Shown: positions 1 through 10,189, numbered from the stretch's first letter. The stretch: DNA of 64,000 nt from an uncultured Alphaproteobacteria bacterium (GCA_902530595.1 CACAAX010000004.1:18750-82749), one strand, 5' to 3'. Made by a program: numbers and translations. The notes: a model not told the origin generated them from the sequence alone.

Positions 1-243
1 GGCATTTCCTTATTTTTGATCGCTTCATGTTCAAACAATAACCTTGACAATGATATTAATCGTTTATTAACAGAGGATTATTACCTTGGCACTCCCGGTT
101 CTAAATTATTTTACAAAACAACGACTAAAGAAACACAAGAAAAATACCATTATTCAGAGTGTCAGAAAAAGCTATTAAACGGAGATCAGTTAAGAATTGA
201 AAGCTGCGTTAGTTCTTATTGGTTGAAGGCCAAGAGTATGTAA
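1..243 (+). CDS. Lipoprotein, C-terminal part (5' end outside window)
   Basis: The frame is open from the first base of the window, so the true start lies upstream. The visible protein begins with the end of a hydrophobic stretch (GISLFLIASC) followed by an Asn- and Asp-rich linker. LIAS before Cys fits a lipobox, so this is probably a lipoprotein anchored after cleavage before that Cys. About 70 residues remain after the Cys, ending at a TAA stop, and two further cysteines could form a disulfide. I recognise no domain. An exported protein gene follows about 80 bases later on the same strand. The lipobox is seen directly; the envelope location is inferred from it. Confidence 0.6.
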   Translation, partial: GISLFLIASCSNNNLDNDINRLLTEDYYLGTPGSKLFYKTTTKETQEKYHYSECQKKLLNGDQLRIESCVSSYWLKAKSM

Positions 244-326
244 AAAGAAATAAAGTTTTTTCTATTATTTTACCCATTTTTGTCGAATTATATTACTAGA
301 GACTAAACGAAACCGTCGAGAGTAGT

Positions 327-3300
327 ATGAAAAAAATAATAGGCATAATTTACAGCTTTACTCTGTTATACCTAAACGTAACAATTCTCTTACTTACTTC
401 ACAAATGTCTACTTATGCACAGGAAGGTTCATATTCCAAAATGGCACAAAGTATCTTAGATAATCAAAATGCTATTAACACGGACGGTGCGTCTGATATT
501 GATGTTTTTAAGTTTTCGGTAAATGACGTTCTAAACTCTTTAGGGGAAACAGTTGAAAATGCAGGAGGTGAACCAACAATTTTTGGTCGCACAGACTATG
601 GCAGCGAATTTTCCCTTACCAATGACTTAGGCACCTCCTTTAACATAGAAATACCAGCATTTGTGATTAATGACTTGGCTGAAAATGATAGTGGTGAGTT
701 TTTTCCTGTAATAAAAAATGGAAATAGTGATACCGAAGATGGAACTTATGTCAATACTTACACTGATGCTGCTTTGGGCACACAAGTGACCGAATATTTT
801 TATTCTGGAGCACCAAATAAAATTGAAACAATATATGATTACGGAACAACAGAAATAGAATATTTAAGTGACGGCGGAGTAGACGCAAAAGACCATATTT
901 ACGAAGATGGGTCAGTATACAAATCTTTTTTTATTAACGACGAGTTTGATGTTTTAGCATCCACATATGTTGGCTCAGATGGATATCAATCAAGGTATTT
1001 TGTAGATCCAGATAGTAGATACTCCTATTCAACCAACAATAATGTTGATGGATCTATTTATACATCTTTTTATGATGGATCAAACGAAAGTTACTCGCAG
1101 ACGGTAAATGCTGATAACGAAATTATCAGTTCCTATTATTATAACGATAGTATCAGTTTAAGTAAGGATACTAATGATGATGGATCGAGCCGAACGACTT
1201 TTTCTAATTTAGATAATGATGGTTCAGGTAATTTTAAAACAATTGTCGAAAATAGGAACCAAACAAATACCATAACAAATCTACAATATACTGACCAAGA
1301 TAACAGCATTCCAATTGAATTTACTTTGGATAGCGTAACAGATACAGGAGTTGTAGTGACTCAAACTTTCAAATCAGACTCTACGGCCCTTAACATAGTA
1401 AAAACAAATACAGGGGGTAACATAAAAATTGTGTATGGAGGCGAAGATATTTTTGAGTATTTAGCCAGCAGCAAGGATAACCTTGTAGATCTGGCTCCAG
1501 ATGTTATAGCCAACGGAGAAAATGTGATATCCGAAGGCCTAACAACAATTAATAATGCAAACAGTGCTAAAAATCCTAATAGTCTCGCTATTGATTACAA
1601 AGAATTATACGATACCCAAGATGGGTTGTCAGTATCTCCTGAAATGGGTTTTGTGAAGCTGAAAAGTGCTGATGGGAACGAATATATAAACCTTTCTAAT
1701 GGGGACATTGTCGAGTTTTTTGTACGGCCTACAGATACCTATCGTGAAAAGCATAACAGCGAAGACTTATTTTTCATTGATAGGGCATTCCCAGAAAATC
1801 CAGTTGTTGCCGACATAGATGCTGATGCGCCAGAATATAATACGGCCGATAGCTCGTCTTCCAAAGATGAAAATGCAATCTACGTTGGACCCGGAGAAGA
1901 GGCCATTACGTTACCAAGCGGGGAAATCAAGGTTTATGTAACAACCGTTTATGTTCAAGCGCCAGCTTCAAGATTCCTACCTTCTCAGATAGTTATGCCT
2001 ATAGAGGCTGATGGTGATTATAATTATAACGTTGAGCCAGCAACAGCGGAATCATTTCCAGACGAAGTGGTTGTTGTAGCAGTACCAGAAGAAGAAGCAG
2101 AGATATTGTCCGAAAAAGTTAAAGAAATAAAAAGAAAAAAAGAGGAGCCAACTAACCCAAAGCATGACGAAGATGAACCCCCGGCTTTAGACCCAGGAAT
2201 AGAGGCAATGATAAAGATGAATATTATACTGAATGACGTTCAAAATGGCCCAAGCAAGTTGGTATCGGAAGCAAAAAAAACGATTCAGAAAGAATTTCCA
2301 AATATTTCAGAGCAACTAATAGATTTATTTATAAATACAGCGAATTCTAACGAAAAATTCGAATTAATTGAGGATCCAAAAGAGTTTCTAGATAAAGAGT
2401 TTGCCAAAATAAGTAATCCAACAGAATTAAATTTATTGCTGAGCTCGAATTTAACGCAGGATGACTTAATAAAAGTCTATAACCTTATCTTGTATAAATT
2501 CTCCACAGATTTAACTGAATTAGGTTTTGAAACATTAGGAAATCAGGAAATTGATTTTAAGACAAACGTAAAAGATGCTGAGCAAATAATGGAGCAAGTT
2601 CAATTACAAGAAGATATAATGGCGATTGTGTCTCTACTTGGACCTAATGCGGGCAATCAAAGCTTGTCAAATCTTCTAATTGAGCCCGAAGAAGTAGGTC
2701 CCAATTCTTCAAACACTTTGTTTGGGTCCAGCGAAAGTCAAAAAGTACTAGATCGAATTAAGCGCTTTTCAGAGGTAATCACTTTTATGAATAGTCCGTC
2801 TACAATTTCCACTGAAAGCGATCAAGCCCTCGATAATGCTCTTCCCGTAGTCGAAGTAAATGTCGGTATAGGCGAAAGTATAGCCAAAGCGTTGGAAGAA
2901 AAACTTTTGGAAGAGAAGCAACTTAACAGGAGTTTTCAGCCAAGATCTCTAAGCTCTCGACTTGAAAAGTTTGATTTTGAGTTGCCGCCACAAGAGCAAA
3001 GTTCGGAACCGAGAGCCTCAACCCCAATACTAGCAGATGCTCCTATTATTTCCGAAGAAGAGCTTCAAATAGTAGCTGAAACAACTGAGGCTACTAATAA
3101 TATTTTAGATGAAACCATTGACAAAATGCTAAACGAGCTTGGAAATGAACCACTTGATAACACCTCTATACAAATCGCGTCGGTCTCTAACGATATAGAT
3201 GCATCGAATGAAGAAACTACAGATACAACGGAGAATTTAGTACTTAACGATGCCCTATCTTCAGCTCAAAGATTGAAGGCAATAGAGGACATTAGAGCTA

Positions 3301-3329
3301 TATTCCAAATTCTAGGAATTGGTTCTTAA
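327..3329 (+). CDS. Large exported acidic protein of unknown function
   Basis: The 1000-residue product opens with a classic Sec signal peptide: two lysines, a hydrophobic core to about residue 25, and a likely cut after STYA (residue 31). I see no Cys and no Trp anywhere. Residues about 150-330 are rich in Tyr, Ser and Asp and contain loose repeats around a DGS-x-Y-x-S/T-F pattern, suggesting repeated beta-hairpins. Around residues 590-630 there is a charged, Pro-containing hinge rich in Glu and Lys. The rest looks mainly alpha-helical and acidic. No catalytic motif is recognisable. The stop overlaps the stop of the convergent acyl-CoA synthetase gene. A periplasmic or surface role is inferred from the signal peptide only. 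Confidence 0.85.
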   Translation: MKKIIGIIYSFTLLYLNVTILLLTSQMSTYAQEGSYSKMAQSILDNQNAINTDGASDIDVFKFSVNDVLNSLGETVENAGGEPTIFGRTDYGSEFSLTNDLGTSFNIEIPAFVINDLAENDSGEFFPVIKNGNSDTEDGTYVNTYTDAALGTQVTEYFYSGAPNKIETIYDYGTTEIEYLSDGGVDAKDHIYEDGSVYKSFFINDEFDVLASTYVGSDGYQSRYFVDPDSRYSYSTNNNVDGSIYTSFYDGSNESYSQTVNADNEIISSYYYNDSISLSKDTNDDGSSRTTFSNLDNDGSGNFKTIVENRNQTNTITNLQYTDQDNSIPIEFTLDSVTDTGVVVTQTFKSDSTALNIVKTNTGGNIKIVYGGEDIFEYLASSKDNLVDLAPDVIANGENVISEGLTTINNANSAKNPNSLAIDYKELYDTQDGLSVSPEMGFVKLKSADGNEYINLSNGDIVEFFVRPTDTYREKHNSEDLFFIDRAFPENPVVADIDADAPEYNTADSSSSKDENAIYVGPGEEAITLPSGEIKVYVTTVYVQAPASRFLPSQIVMPIEADGDYNYNVEPATAESFPDEVVVVAVPEEEAEILSEKVKEIKRKKEEPTNPKHDEDEPPALDPGIEAMIKMNIILNDVQNGPSKLVSEAKKTIQKEFPNISEQLIDLFINTANSNEKFELIEDPKEFLDKEFAKISNPTELNLLLSSNLTQDDLIKVYNLILYKFSTDLTELGFETLGNQEIDFKTNVKDAEQIMEQVQLQEDIMAIVSLLGPNAGNQSLSNLLIEPEEVGPNSSNTLFGSSESQKVLDRIKRFSEVITFMNSPSTISTESDQALDNALPVVEVNVGIGESIAKALEEKLLEEKQLNRSFQPRSLSSRLEKFDFELPPQEQSSEPRASTPILADAPIISEEELQIVAETTEATNNILDETIDKMLNELGNEPLDNTSIQIASVSNDIDASNEETTDTTENLVLNDALSSAQRLKAIEDIRAIFQILGIGS

Positions 3330-5239
3330 ATAGCCTCCCAAGGGTAAATAAACCTGTCTAAGGTTTTTCCTATCTCCTTTGTGTCATTTGACCCATTTTT
3401 TGCAATCAAAGCCATAAGGCCTTTTTGTGGATGATCAATTACTTCCGCTACTTCCGACGAAATACCTGCTTTTGCTAAAGCGCTATCAAAACACCTCTTT
3501 ATAGCTCTTTTTCGAAGCTCCGGTTTAAAGACTTTTCCTATAGGAGTCTTAGGCATCTCTTCGACTATATCAACGTTCTTTGGAATGGCTGCTTTTTCAC
3601 CTATATTATTTTTAGCATGTTCTAATAAATCTGAAACTTCTAAATGTTCTCCTTTTACTAATTCAATATAAGCACAAGGCACTTCCCCTAGCCTGGCGTC
3701 AGGTTGACCAACCACTCCTACCATTGCTACAGCTGGATGAGAGGCTATTGCTTCTTCCGCCAATGCCGGATCAATGTTATGACCACCCCTAATGATTAAA
3801 TCTTTTGCCCGACCTGTAATATAAAGATAACCATCTTTATCAAGATATCCCAGATCACCTGTTCTAAGAAAGTCAGTTTCGAAGAAAAGATCTTTATTCT
3901 TCTTAGTATCAGTGTAGGTTTGACCGGGAATGACACCAGGATTAGCGACACAAACCTCTCCGATTTCGTCAACCTTACATGTTTTTATCTTTTTTAGATC
4001 AGAACCCTCTTTGGCAATTTTTACTTTAGTGTAAGGAAAAGGAATTCCTACTGATCCTATTTTTCTTATACCACCATCAACGGGGTTTCCTGACACCAAG
4101 CAAGTGGCTTCAGTCATTCCATAACCCTCTATAATCTTAATTCCAGTGGAGGCTTCAAACTTCTTAAATAAGTCTTGTGGTAAGGGGGCAGATCCGCATA
4201 AAGCATATTTTAATGATGAAACATCAGCATTTATCGGCCTTTGCATTAGCTCAGCTGCTGCAGTTGGAACGATTGTAATAAAAGACGCTTTCCATTTTTC
4301 TACCAGAGACCAAAAGTTGTCGAATACACCTTCACCACGATAACCTTGAGGCGTTACAAAAATAATGTGTGCTCCTGATGCTACGCATGCCATAACATTG
4401 GGATATGCGGCAAAAACGTGGAACATGGGTAGCGGACATAGAACTGATTCTTTCTCACTCCATGAAGTCAATGCTCGGTTCATTGACCATCCTTGATAGA
4501 GCATACCGGTGAATGAATGCTGTGCTAGTTTTGGGGTACCAGTTGTACCCCCAGTATGAAACATGGCAGCCGTTCTATCTTCACCGTCATCTTTAAATGT
4601 TAATGATGACGATGATTGAGACGCCATCATATCTTCAAATGATAAGGTCGCAGCATCGTAATTTCCTTTAACCTTTGGTCTTATAAGAGGGGCGATTATA
4701 CTCTTTGGGAATTTTAAATATCTGACTAAATCAACCTCCACTAAATGTGTAACAGTTGGAGCTTTTTTTAAAGCTAGAGCTACCTTCTGAGCAACGTCTG
4801 TTTTGGGCAACGATTTTAGGGTTACAACAACTTTTACTTCAGCCAGATTTAATATCCCTGCCATTTGGTTAGGTTCAAGCAATGGACTCATTGGAACGAC
4901 TACTCCTGCAGTTGACCCAGCTAAAAATGTGATAACCGCTTCACTACAGTTTGGCAGGATGTAGGCGATTTTATCTTTTTTTCCAATTCCGAGTGATTTA
5001 AAACCGTTAGCTGCCTGTGTAACTTTCCCCAGTAATTGTCCCCAATTGAGAGTTTCAGATCCACTTTTTGGACCAGCATCAATTTGAAACGACACAGCTG
5101 GGCTACCTGAATATTTTATTGCAGTTCTGGAAAGCATAGAGTAGACACTCTTTGCTTCAAACCTTTTTTCAAAGGGCATTTCTGCTGCTATTTTGTCAGC
5201 ATTCTCTGTTGAATCCCATTTTAACATTATTCCCCCCAT
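3326..5239 (-). CDS. Acyl-CoA synthetase (AMP-forming), PRK07529-like
   Basis: This adenylate-forming ligase would join a fatty or aryl acid to CoA through an acyl-AMP intermediate in the cytoplasm. The phosphate-binding motif HTGGTTGTPK is at residues 228-237. It is followed by EGYGMTEAT (motif A5), TGDLGYLDKDGYLYITGRAKD (A7/A8, shown here in outline), RGGHNIDP, and PKTPIGKVFKP with the catalytic Lys near the end. The 637-residue length and overall wording match the PRK07529 family from memory. A run of six G on the coding strand lies just before the ATG at residue 5 (position 5227), so that start may be the real one. The exporter gene lies 57 bases upstream in the same direction and may be co-transcribed. 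The substrate is unknown. Confidence 0.92.
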   Translation of the reverse strand: MGGIMLKWDSTENADKIAAEMPFEKRFEAKSVYSMLSRTAIKYSGSPAVSFQIDAGPKSGSETLNWGQLLGKVTQAANGFKSLGIGKKDKIAYILPNCSEAVITFLAGSTAGVVVPMSPLLEPNQMAGILNLAEVKVVVTLKSLPKTDVAQKVALALKKAPTVTHLVEVDLVRYLKFPKSIIAPLIRPKVKGNYDAATLSFEDMMASQSSSSLTFKDDGEDRTAAMFHTGGTTGTPKLAQHSFTGMLYQGWSMNRALTSWSEKESVLCPLPMFHVFAAYPNVMACVASGAHIIFVTPQGYRGEGVFDNFWSLVEKWKASFITIVPTAAAELMQRPINADVSSLKYALCGSAPLPQDLFKKFEASTGIKIIEGYGMTEATCLVSGNPVDGGIRKIGSVGIPFPYTKVKIAKEGSDLKKIKTCKVDEIGEVCVANPGVIPGQTYTDTKKNKDLFFETDFLRTGDLGYLDKDGYLYITGRAKDLIIRGGHNIDPALAEEAIASHPAVAMVGVVGQPDARLGEVPCAYIELVKGEHLEVSDLLEHAKNNIGEKAAIPKNVDIVEEMPKTPIGKVFKPELRKRAIKRCFDSALAKAGISSEVAEVIDHPQKGLMALIAKNGSNDTKEIGKTLDRFIYPWEAI

Positions 5240-5296
5240 GATTTTCTAAAGAACTTTCCGTTCAAAGCATATTACTTTAAAAAAAAAGTTCAAGCA

Positions 5297-7072
5297 TTAC
5301 AAGAATTGCAGCTCTGCCAATTTTTTATACTTTTTATTTGTTCTCATCAATTCTCTATGGGAGCCCTCATTCTTTATCTTTCCTTTCTCAAGAAAAATAA
5401 TTCTATCAGCGTTTTTTACCGTTGAGAGGCGGTGAGCAATCACTATTATAGTCTTATTACCAGAAACATTATCAATTGCTGTCTTTATTGCATTTTCTGA
5501 TATCGCATCCAAAGAAGATGTTGCTTCATCAAGAAGAAGAATGGGAGAGTCTCTTAATATCGCTCGTGCAATGGCTATTCTTTGTTTTTGACCTACCGAA
5601 ATCAATAGTCCTCTCTCGCCCAAAAGGGTATCGTATCCCTTTGGCAAGTTTTTTATAAATTCTTCGGCACACGCTAGCTTTGCAGCCTTTTCAACTTCTT
5701 CTAATGAAGCATCAACCCTTCCTATACGAATGTTATCTGCCACTGATTTAGAAAAAATAACAGGCTCCTGAGGAACATAGGCTATATGCTTCCTCAAATA
5801 CGATTTTGGAACCTTATCAATAGGGTAAGTATCGAACAAAATTGAGCCTTTATCAGTGTCATATAGCCTTTGTATTAGTTGAAAGAATGTTGTCTTTCCC
5901 GCCCCTGACAGACCTACAAGAGCAACTCTTTCATTTTTAAGAATAGTGAGTTTGTCAATGTCCAGAGCAAGAGTTTCTTTTCTCATTGGGTAAGAAAATT
6001 TAACTTTGTTAAAGCTAATAGATCCATTTATTGGAGTTTTCATTGGAATTGGATTAAGGGGCTCTTCTACCGGATCTAGTGTATTTAAAATTTCTCCTAT
6101 TCTATCCAAGGCACCTAGAAATTTATTGATCTCTCCATAGGTTTCCGTTATCGCTCCAACACTCACTCCCACAACCAAAGAGTAAAGACAGAATTGAAGT
6201 AATCCACCAACAGATAAGCTACCAGTCTCAACGTCCTTGAGGCCTGCCCAAACAACAAAAGAAATAGCTAAAAAAACCAAAATAATAACTAGAAAAATCA
6301 TAATTGATCTCGCAAAAACACGGGTTTTCGATTTGAGATAACTATCCTCAATTAATTTGTCATATTCTTTTACTGCATGATCATTATAACTGTTTGTTTG
6401 GATTGTTGTTGCAGCGAAAATGTATTCAGATGCTAGACCTGCGCTGTCAGCCAATTTATCCTGTGTTTGACGGGATAGCTTTCGTAAAAATCTTCCAAAA
6501 TACAGTAGAGGAAAAACTATTAGTGGGATAATAAGAAGAGAAAATGAAGCTAATTTTATAGATGTTGAGAACATTAGTACTATTCCCCCCAAGAAAAGTA
6601 ATGTATTTCTGATAGCAAGAGATAGAGTGGATCCAGCAACGCTTTGCACAAGAGTTGTATCTGCATTTATTCTGGACACTAAATCACCCGTCAAATTTTT
6701 CTCAAAAAAATTTGGGCTTAAATTTATTATCTTATCGAATAACTCCCGTCTTAGATCAGACACTAATCGTTCCCCAAGTAATGTCACTAAATAAAAACGA
6801 ATAGCCGTCCCCAAAGCTGCTACCGCTACCAAGGCACAACTTATAAAAAGATATTTTTGACCTGTTTCGACATTGAATGTATATCCGTCGACAATATAAC
6901 GTACCATTATAGGAAGTGATAACGTTATAAGAACTGTAGTAAGAAGAAATACAAGAGCCCCCATTGCCCAAAATAAGTGTGGCATAAAAATCAATTTAAA
7001 AAGATACTTTAACTGACCGCCTTTTGGATTTTGAAAATTTCTGTTTTTGTTATTCACTGTATTTGATCTCAT
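5297..7072 (-). CDS. ABC exporter, fused membrane and ATPase domains (ABCB/MsbA type)
   Basis: A half-transporter of 591 residues with about six membrane helices in the first 330 residues and a nucleotide-binding domain after them. It would work as a homodimer in the inner membrane. Walker A reads GLSGAGKTT, Walker B is ILLLDEATSSLD, and the switch His lies in IVIAHRLST. The ABC signature reads ISVGQKQRIAIARA, so the usual LSGGQ has lost its first Gly. The exported substrate cannot be read from the sequence; lipid A precursors, lipids or drugs are all possible in this family. The gene is divergent from the P450 gene and 57 bases upstream of the acyl-CoA synthetase. Confidence 0.9.
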   Translation of the reverse strand: MRSNTVNNKNRNFQNPKGGQLKYLFKLIFMPHLFWAMGALVFLLTTVLITLSLPIMVRYIVDGYTFNVETGQKYLFISCALVAVAALGTAIRFYLVTLLGERLVSDLRRELFDKIINLSPNFFEKNLTGDLVSRINADTTLVQSVAGSTLSLAIRNTLLFLGGIVLMFSTSIKLASFSLLIIPLIVFPLLYFGRFLRKLSRQTQDKLADSAGLASEYIFAATTIQTNSYNDHAVKEYDKLIEDSYLKSKTRVFARSIMIFLVIILVFLAISFVVWAGLKDVETGSLSVGGLLQFCLYSLVVGVSVGAITETYGEINKFLGALDRIGEILNTLDPVEEPLNPIPMKTPINGSISFNKVKFSYPMRKETLALDIDKLTILKNERVALVGLSGAGKTTFFQLIQRLYDTDKGSILFDTYPIDKVPKSYLRKHIAYVPQEPVIFSKSVADNIRIGRVDASLEEVEKAAKLACAEEFIKNLPKGYDTLLGERGLLISVGQKQRIAIARAILRDSPILLLDEATSSLDAISENAIKTAIDNVSGNKTIIVIAHRLSTVKNADRIIFLEKGKIKNEGSHRELMRTNKKYKKLAELQFL

Positions 7073-7265
7073 TTCTTCAAAAAATTATGCAAGGTTTAGT
7101 TTCGTCTAGTTTATGACTGAGGGATTTCCGTACGAGAAAGATATTGTAGGGATGAAACTTCGATGTACCTAATGATAAATAGTGAAATATTTGTTAAATC
7201 CAAGATATTCTCAATTAACAAAGCTGATTTTAATTGAACCGGATTAAAACTCATGGTTTGCTTGA

Positions 7266-8429
7266 GTGATTATGAAAGATAAACCAATCCACAACATAGA
7301 TTTCTATAATTTTAAACACAATCCGTATCCTGACCTAAAAGAAATGCGTTCTTCTAACCCTATTTGTTATGTCCCCCAAGTTAAAGCAACCATGATTTGT
7401 GATAGAGATTCAATTTACGAGTGTGAAAAGAATACAGATGTATTTTCTTCCGTTCAGCCTCAAGGACTTATGACAATTTTAATGGGACAAAATATGATGC
7501 GAAAAGATGGTAAAGATCATTTTGAAGAAAGAAAAACCATATTTAAGACAATCTCTCCAAAAACATCGAGAGACCATTGGAAAAGTAAGTTTGAGACCAT
7601 TGCTGATAACACAATAAATAAAATTAGGGCCATTAAATCGGGGGATCTGTTGACATTATATGCTAGGGAGTTATCGGCTGAATGTCTTAAATTAGTAACT
7701 GGCCTGACCAACATGACGGCAACTGAAATGGATAGAGTAAGCCAGGGTATGATTGATGGATGTTCAAATTATACCGGAGATAGCCATGTTGAGCAGTATT
7801 GTAATAATTGCACAGAAAGCATAGACGCACACATAAATGAAATAATAGGAAAAGTGAACATAAATACTGACTTTTCATTAATTAGTACGATGCTGAAAGG
7901 TAACCTCAGTGCAGATCAGATTAGTGCCAATATAAAACTCGCGATTTCTGGAGGGCAAAATGAACCGCGTGATGCAATAGCAGGATGTATATGGGCAGCT
8001 TTAAATTTTGAATTAAAAGAACTTTTGCTTGAAAAGAAAAACTGGGATCAACTGTTTAATGAATACTGCCGTTGGATGTCTCCTATAGGAATGTCACCAA
8101 GAGAAATTGCGAAAGATTATTCCTATAAGAATATTTCCTTTAAGAAAGGGGATAGAGTATTCCTAATGTTTTCTTCGGCCAATAGGGATGAAAAAGTGTT
8201 TACTGATGCTGACAAGTTCGACTTAGAAAGAGATTGTTCAAAATCAATACATTTTGGTGCAGGACCTCACTATTGCGCAGGCGCATCAATAGCGAGCACT
8301 ATGATAAGCTTGGTTGCTCTACCAAAATTATTCTCAGAATTACCAAAACTTAGACTGCTTGACAAAGACAAATATAATTTTGATGGCTGGGCTTTTAGAG
8401 GTATAACTGCGCTAGAATGTGCGTGGTAA
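7266..8429 (+). CDS. Cytochrome P450
   Basis: This is a soluble, bacterial-type P450 monooxygenase of about 387 residues. The heme loop FGAGPHYCAG gives Cys337 as the thiolate ligand. The K-helix ExxR appears as EYCR. The I-helix reads ISGGQNEPRDAI rather than the textbook AGxDT, a variant that I recall from other proteobacterial P450s. The reaction would be O2-dependent hydroxylation using an external redox partner, but no ferredoxin or reductase gene lies beside it. The start can be GTG at 7266 or ATG at 7272, two codons apart. The next gene, a permease, begins within its last codons, so the two are probably translated together. The substrate is unknown. Confidence 0.93.
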   Translation: MIMKDKPIHNIDFYNFKHNPYPDLKEMRSSNPICYVPQVKATMICDRDSIYECEKNTDVFSSVQPQGLMTILMGQNMMRKDGKDHFEERKTIFKTISPKTSRDHWKSKFETIADNTINKIRAIKSGDLLTLYARELSAECLKLVTGLTNMTATEMDRVSQGMIDGCSNYTGDSHVEQYCNNCTESIDAHINEIIGKVNINTDFSLISTMLKGNLSADQISANIKLAISGGQNEPRDAIAGCIWAALNFELKELLLEKKNWDQLFNEYCRWMSPIGMSPREIAKDYSYKNISFKKGDRVFLMFSSANRDEKVFTDADKFDLERDCSKSIHFGAGPHYCAGASIASTMISLVALPKLFSELPKLRLLDKDKYNFDGWAFRGITALECAW

Positions 8430-9327
8430 AAGTTTGAACAAAGAAATTGTACCTTCAAAAGACTCTTATTTTCTGGGTGCGCTTTTTTTATTTCTGGAAA
8501 TCGTCGTGGGCACTTCGATTGTTGCAATTATAAAATACTATTCGAGCGAAGTGTCTTTAGGTGTTGTACTAATGTTTAGATATTTATTCTGCTTACCTAT
8601 ATTATTGATTATAGGTCTAAAGATTGGCGGTACAAATTACTTTAAAATAAAAAATAAAAAAGTAATGTCCCTCCGTAGTGTTGCTGGTTTATTAGGATTA
8701 TCTTTTTGGTATCTATCAGTAATTCATTTAAATATAAGCAAAGCATTGGCTTTATCACAAGTAATGCCAATTTTTATTTGTATTCTTTCAATTGTGTTTC
8801 TTGGCGAAAAAGTGGGCATCTTTAGATGGTCTGCAATACTTTTGGGCTTGTCAGGTGCTGTAATAATTATTAATCCAGACGCTGAAGGTTGGTATAGTGT
8901 AGGTCTTCTCTATATTTTTCTTGGCACCCTTTTTGCCTCAATCATGTTTGTTACACTAAGAAGGCTAGGTATGACTGAAAATCCAGTTGCTACAGCATTT
9001 TGGTATAACCTGTTTGGTTCAATCGTATTCAGTGTTTATTGTATATCAGCTCTTACACTCAATAGTATCCCGCTCGAGATATGGACCATTCTGATTGTTA
9101 TTGGAGTGATGGCAAGCGGACAGCAAATATTTATGGCGCTAAGCCATACTTATGCGTCAGCTTCCTCTCTTGCACCCATACATTATACAACGATTCCAAT
9201 AGGGGTATTTATTGGCTTATTAGTATTTGATGAAAAAATCGATTTGAACTTTTTGATTGGTACTTTTTTTATCGTTGGATCTACTCTATTTATTCTCTTT
9301 AGAGAAAGGAAAAAATCTTCTAGTTAG
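8419..9327 (+). CDS. EamA/DMT-superfamily permease
   Basis: The 302-residue protein is almost entirely hydrophobic, with about ten membrane helices arranged as two related halves. The second half starts near GWYSVGLLYIFLGTLF, typical of EamA drug/metabolite transporters. It probably exports or takes up a small metabolite across the inner membrane. GTG at 8419 overlaps the P450 end by 11 bases; a TTG at 8434 is an alternative start. Co-transcription with the P450 hints that the two act on related compounds, but that is inference. Its 3' end overlaps the convergent crotonase gene by 8 bases. Confidence 0.88.
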   Translation: MRGKSLNKEIVPSKDSYFLGALFLFLEIVVGTSIVAIIKYYSSEVSLGVVLMFRYLFCLPILLIIGLKIGGTNYFKIKNKKVMSLRSVAGLLGLSFWYLSVIHLNISKALALSQVMPIFICILSIVFLGEKVGIFRWSAILLGLSGAVIIINPDAEGWYSVGLLYIFLGTLFASIMFVTLRRLGMTENPVATAFWYNLFGSIVFSVYCISALTLNSIPLEIWTILIVIGVMASGQQIFMALSHTYASASSLAPIHYTTIPIGVFIGLLVFDEKIDLNFLIGTFFIVGSTLFILFRERKKSSS

Positions 9328-10168
9328 AAGACCTGTCTTTAGTCCAATCATAAGTCCCGTTATCTCTCTCTTTGACCGCTTTTTTCCATCCATATTCTTC
9401 TGACATTTTTTTAAAATTTAATCCTTCAGGAGAATGCCTAGATATACCGTCGAAAATTGTGGCAAATTTTTGACTATTGAGCAACCCAGATGACTCAATA
9501 GCCTGATTTATCAAAATCTTTTGCATAGCAAGTTGGTTAAGGGGAACGGTAGTCATGCGCATCGCAAAACTATCAACTTCATTGTCAAGTGTTTCCTTTG
9601 AAGCGGCCTTCAATACTAAACCAAGTTTTTCTGCCTCTAAACCAGAGATTTTATCTCCGGTAAATAGCATTCTCTTCGCCTTTTCTGGACCGAGGCGATA
9701 CATCCAAAATGCAGTGGTTGGAGTACCCCAAACTCGAGTTGGCATATAGCCTATTTTGGCATCATTCTCCATAAAAATAAAATCGCTACAAAGTGCGATA
9801 TCGCTTCCTCCTGCTAAAGCTCCTATTCCATGAATTTTACATATCACGGGCTTCAGGCAATTAAATAATGACATAAAGTGTTCGTTATTTTGCCACATAA
9901 ACCTATAATCTTTTATAGGGTCCCAAGGCATTTTTTGTGTTAAGGGGTTGCATTTATCATTTGCAAAAGCGGTTAGATCATACCCTGCGCAGAAAGCATC
10001 TCCCCTACCAGAAAGTACAATCACGTGAACGTCATCATTATCATCAACTTCCTTGACGGCTCTAGATAAAAGACTAGGAATTTCCATATCTATTGCATTT
10101 AGTACCTCAGGCCTGTTCAGATAGATACGAGCTATCTTGCCATCTATTTCCAGTTCAACTTTGCTCAA
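9320..10168 (-). CDS. Crotonase-family enoyl-CoA hydratase/isomerase (PRK08272-like)
   Basis: A 282-residue crotonase-fold protein. The oxyanion-hole strands are visible as SGRGDAFCAGYDL and HGIGALAGGSDIALCSD, and the C-terminal half carries GYMPTRVWGTP and LFTGDKISGLEAEKLGLV. At the place where classical enoyl-CoA hydratase has its second catalytic Glu, the sequence has the TRVWGTP stretch and no Glu. This agrees with my memory of PRK08272-type members, so the exact reaction (hydration, isomerisation or hydrolysis of an acyl-CoA) is uncertain. It probably serves fatty-acid or aromatic acyl-CoA degradation. tRNA-Gly lies 21 bases upstream on the same strand. Confidence 0.9.
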   Translation of the reverse strand: MSKVELEIDGKIARIYLNRPEVLNAIDMEIPSLLSRAVKEVDDNDDVHVIVLSGRGDAFCAGYDLTAFANDKCNPLTQKMPWDPIKDYRFMWQNNEHFMSLFNCLKPVICKIHGIGALAGGSDIALCSDFIFMENDAKIGYMPTRVWGTPTTAFWMYRLGPEKAKRMLFTGDKISGLEAEKLGLVLKAASKETLDNEVDSFAMRMTTVPLNQLAMQKILINQAIESSGLLNSQKFATIFDGISRHSPEGLNFKKMSEEYGWKKAVKERDNGTYDWTKDRSSN

Positions 10169-10189
10169 TTATTTACCATAGTACAGTTC

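Noticed and set aside
3326..3329. Overlap of convergent stop codons as a regulatory device
   Set aside because: Short tail-to-tail overlaps are common in compact genomes; nothing else suggests a function.
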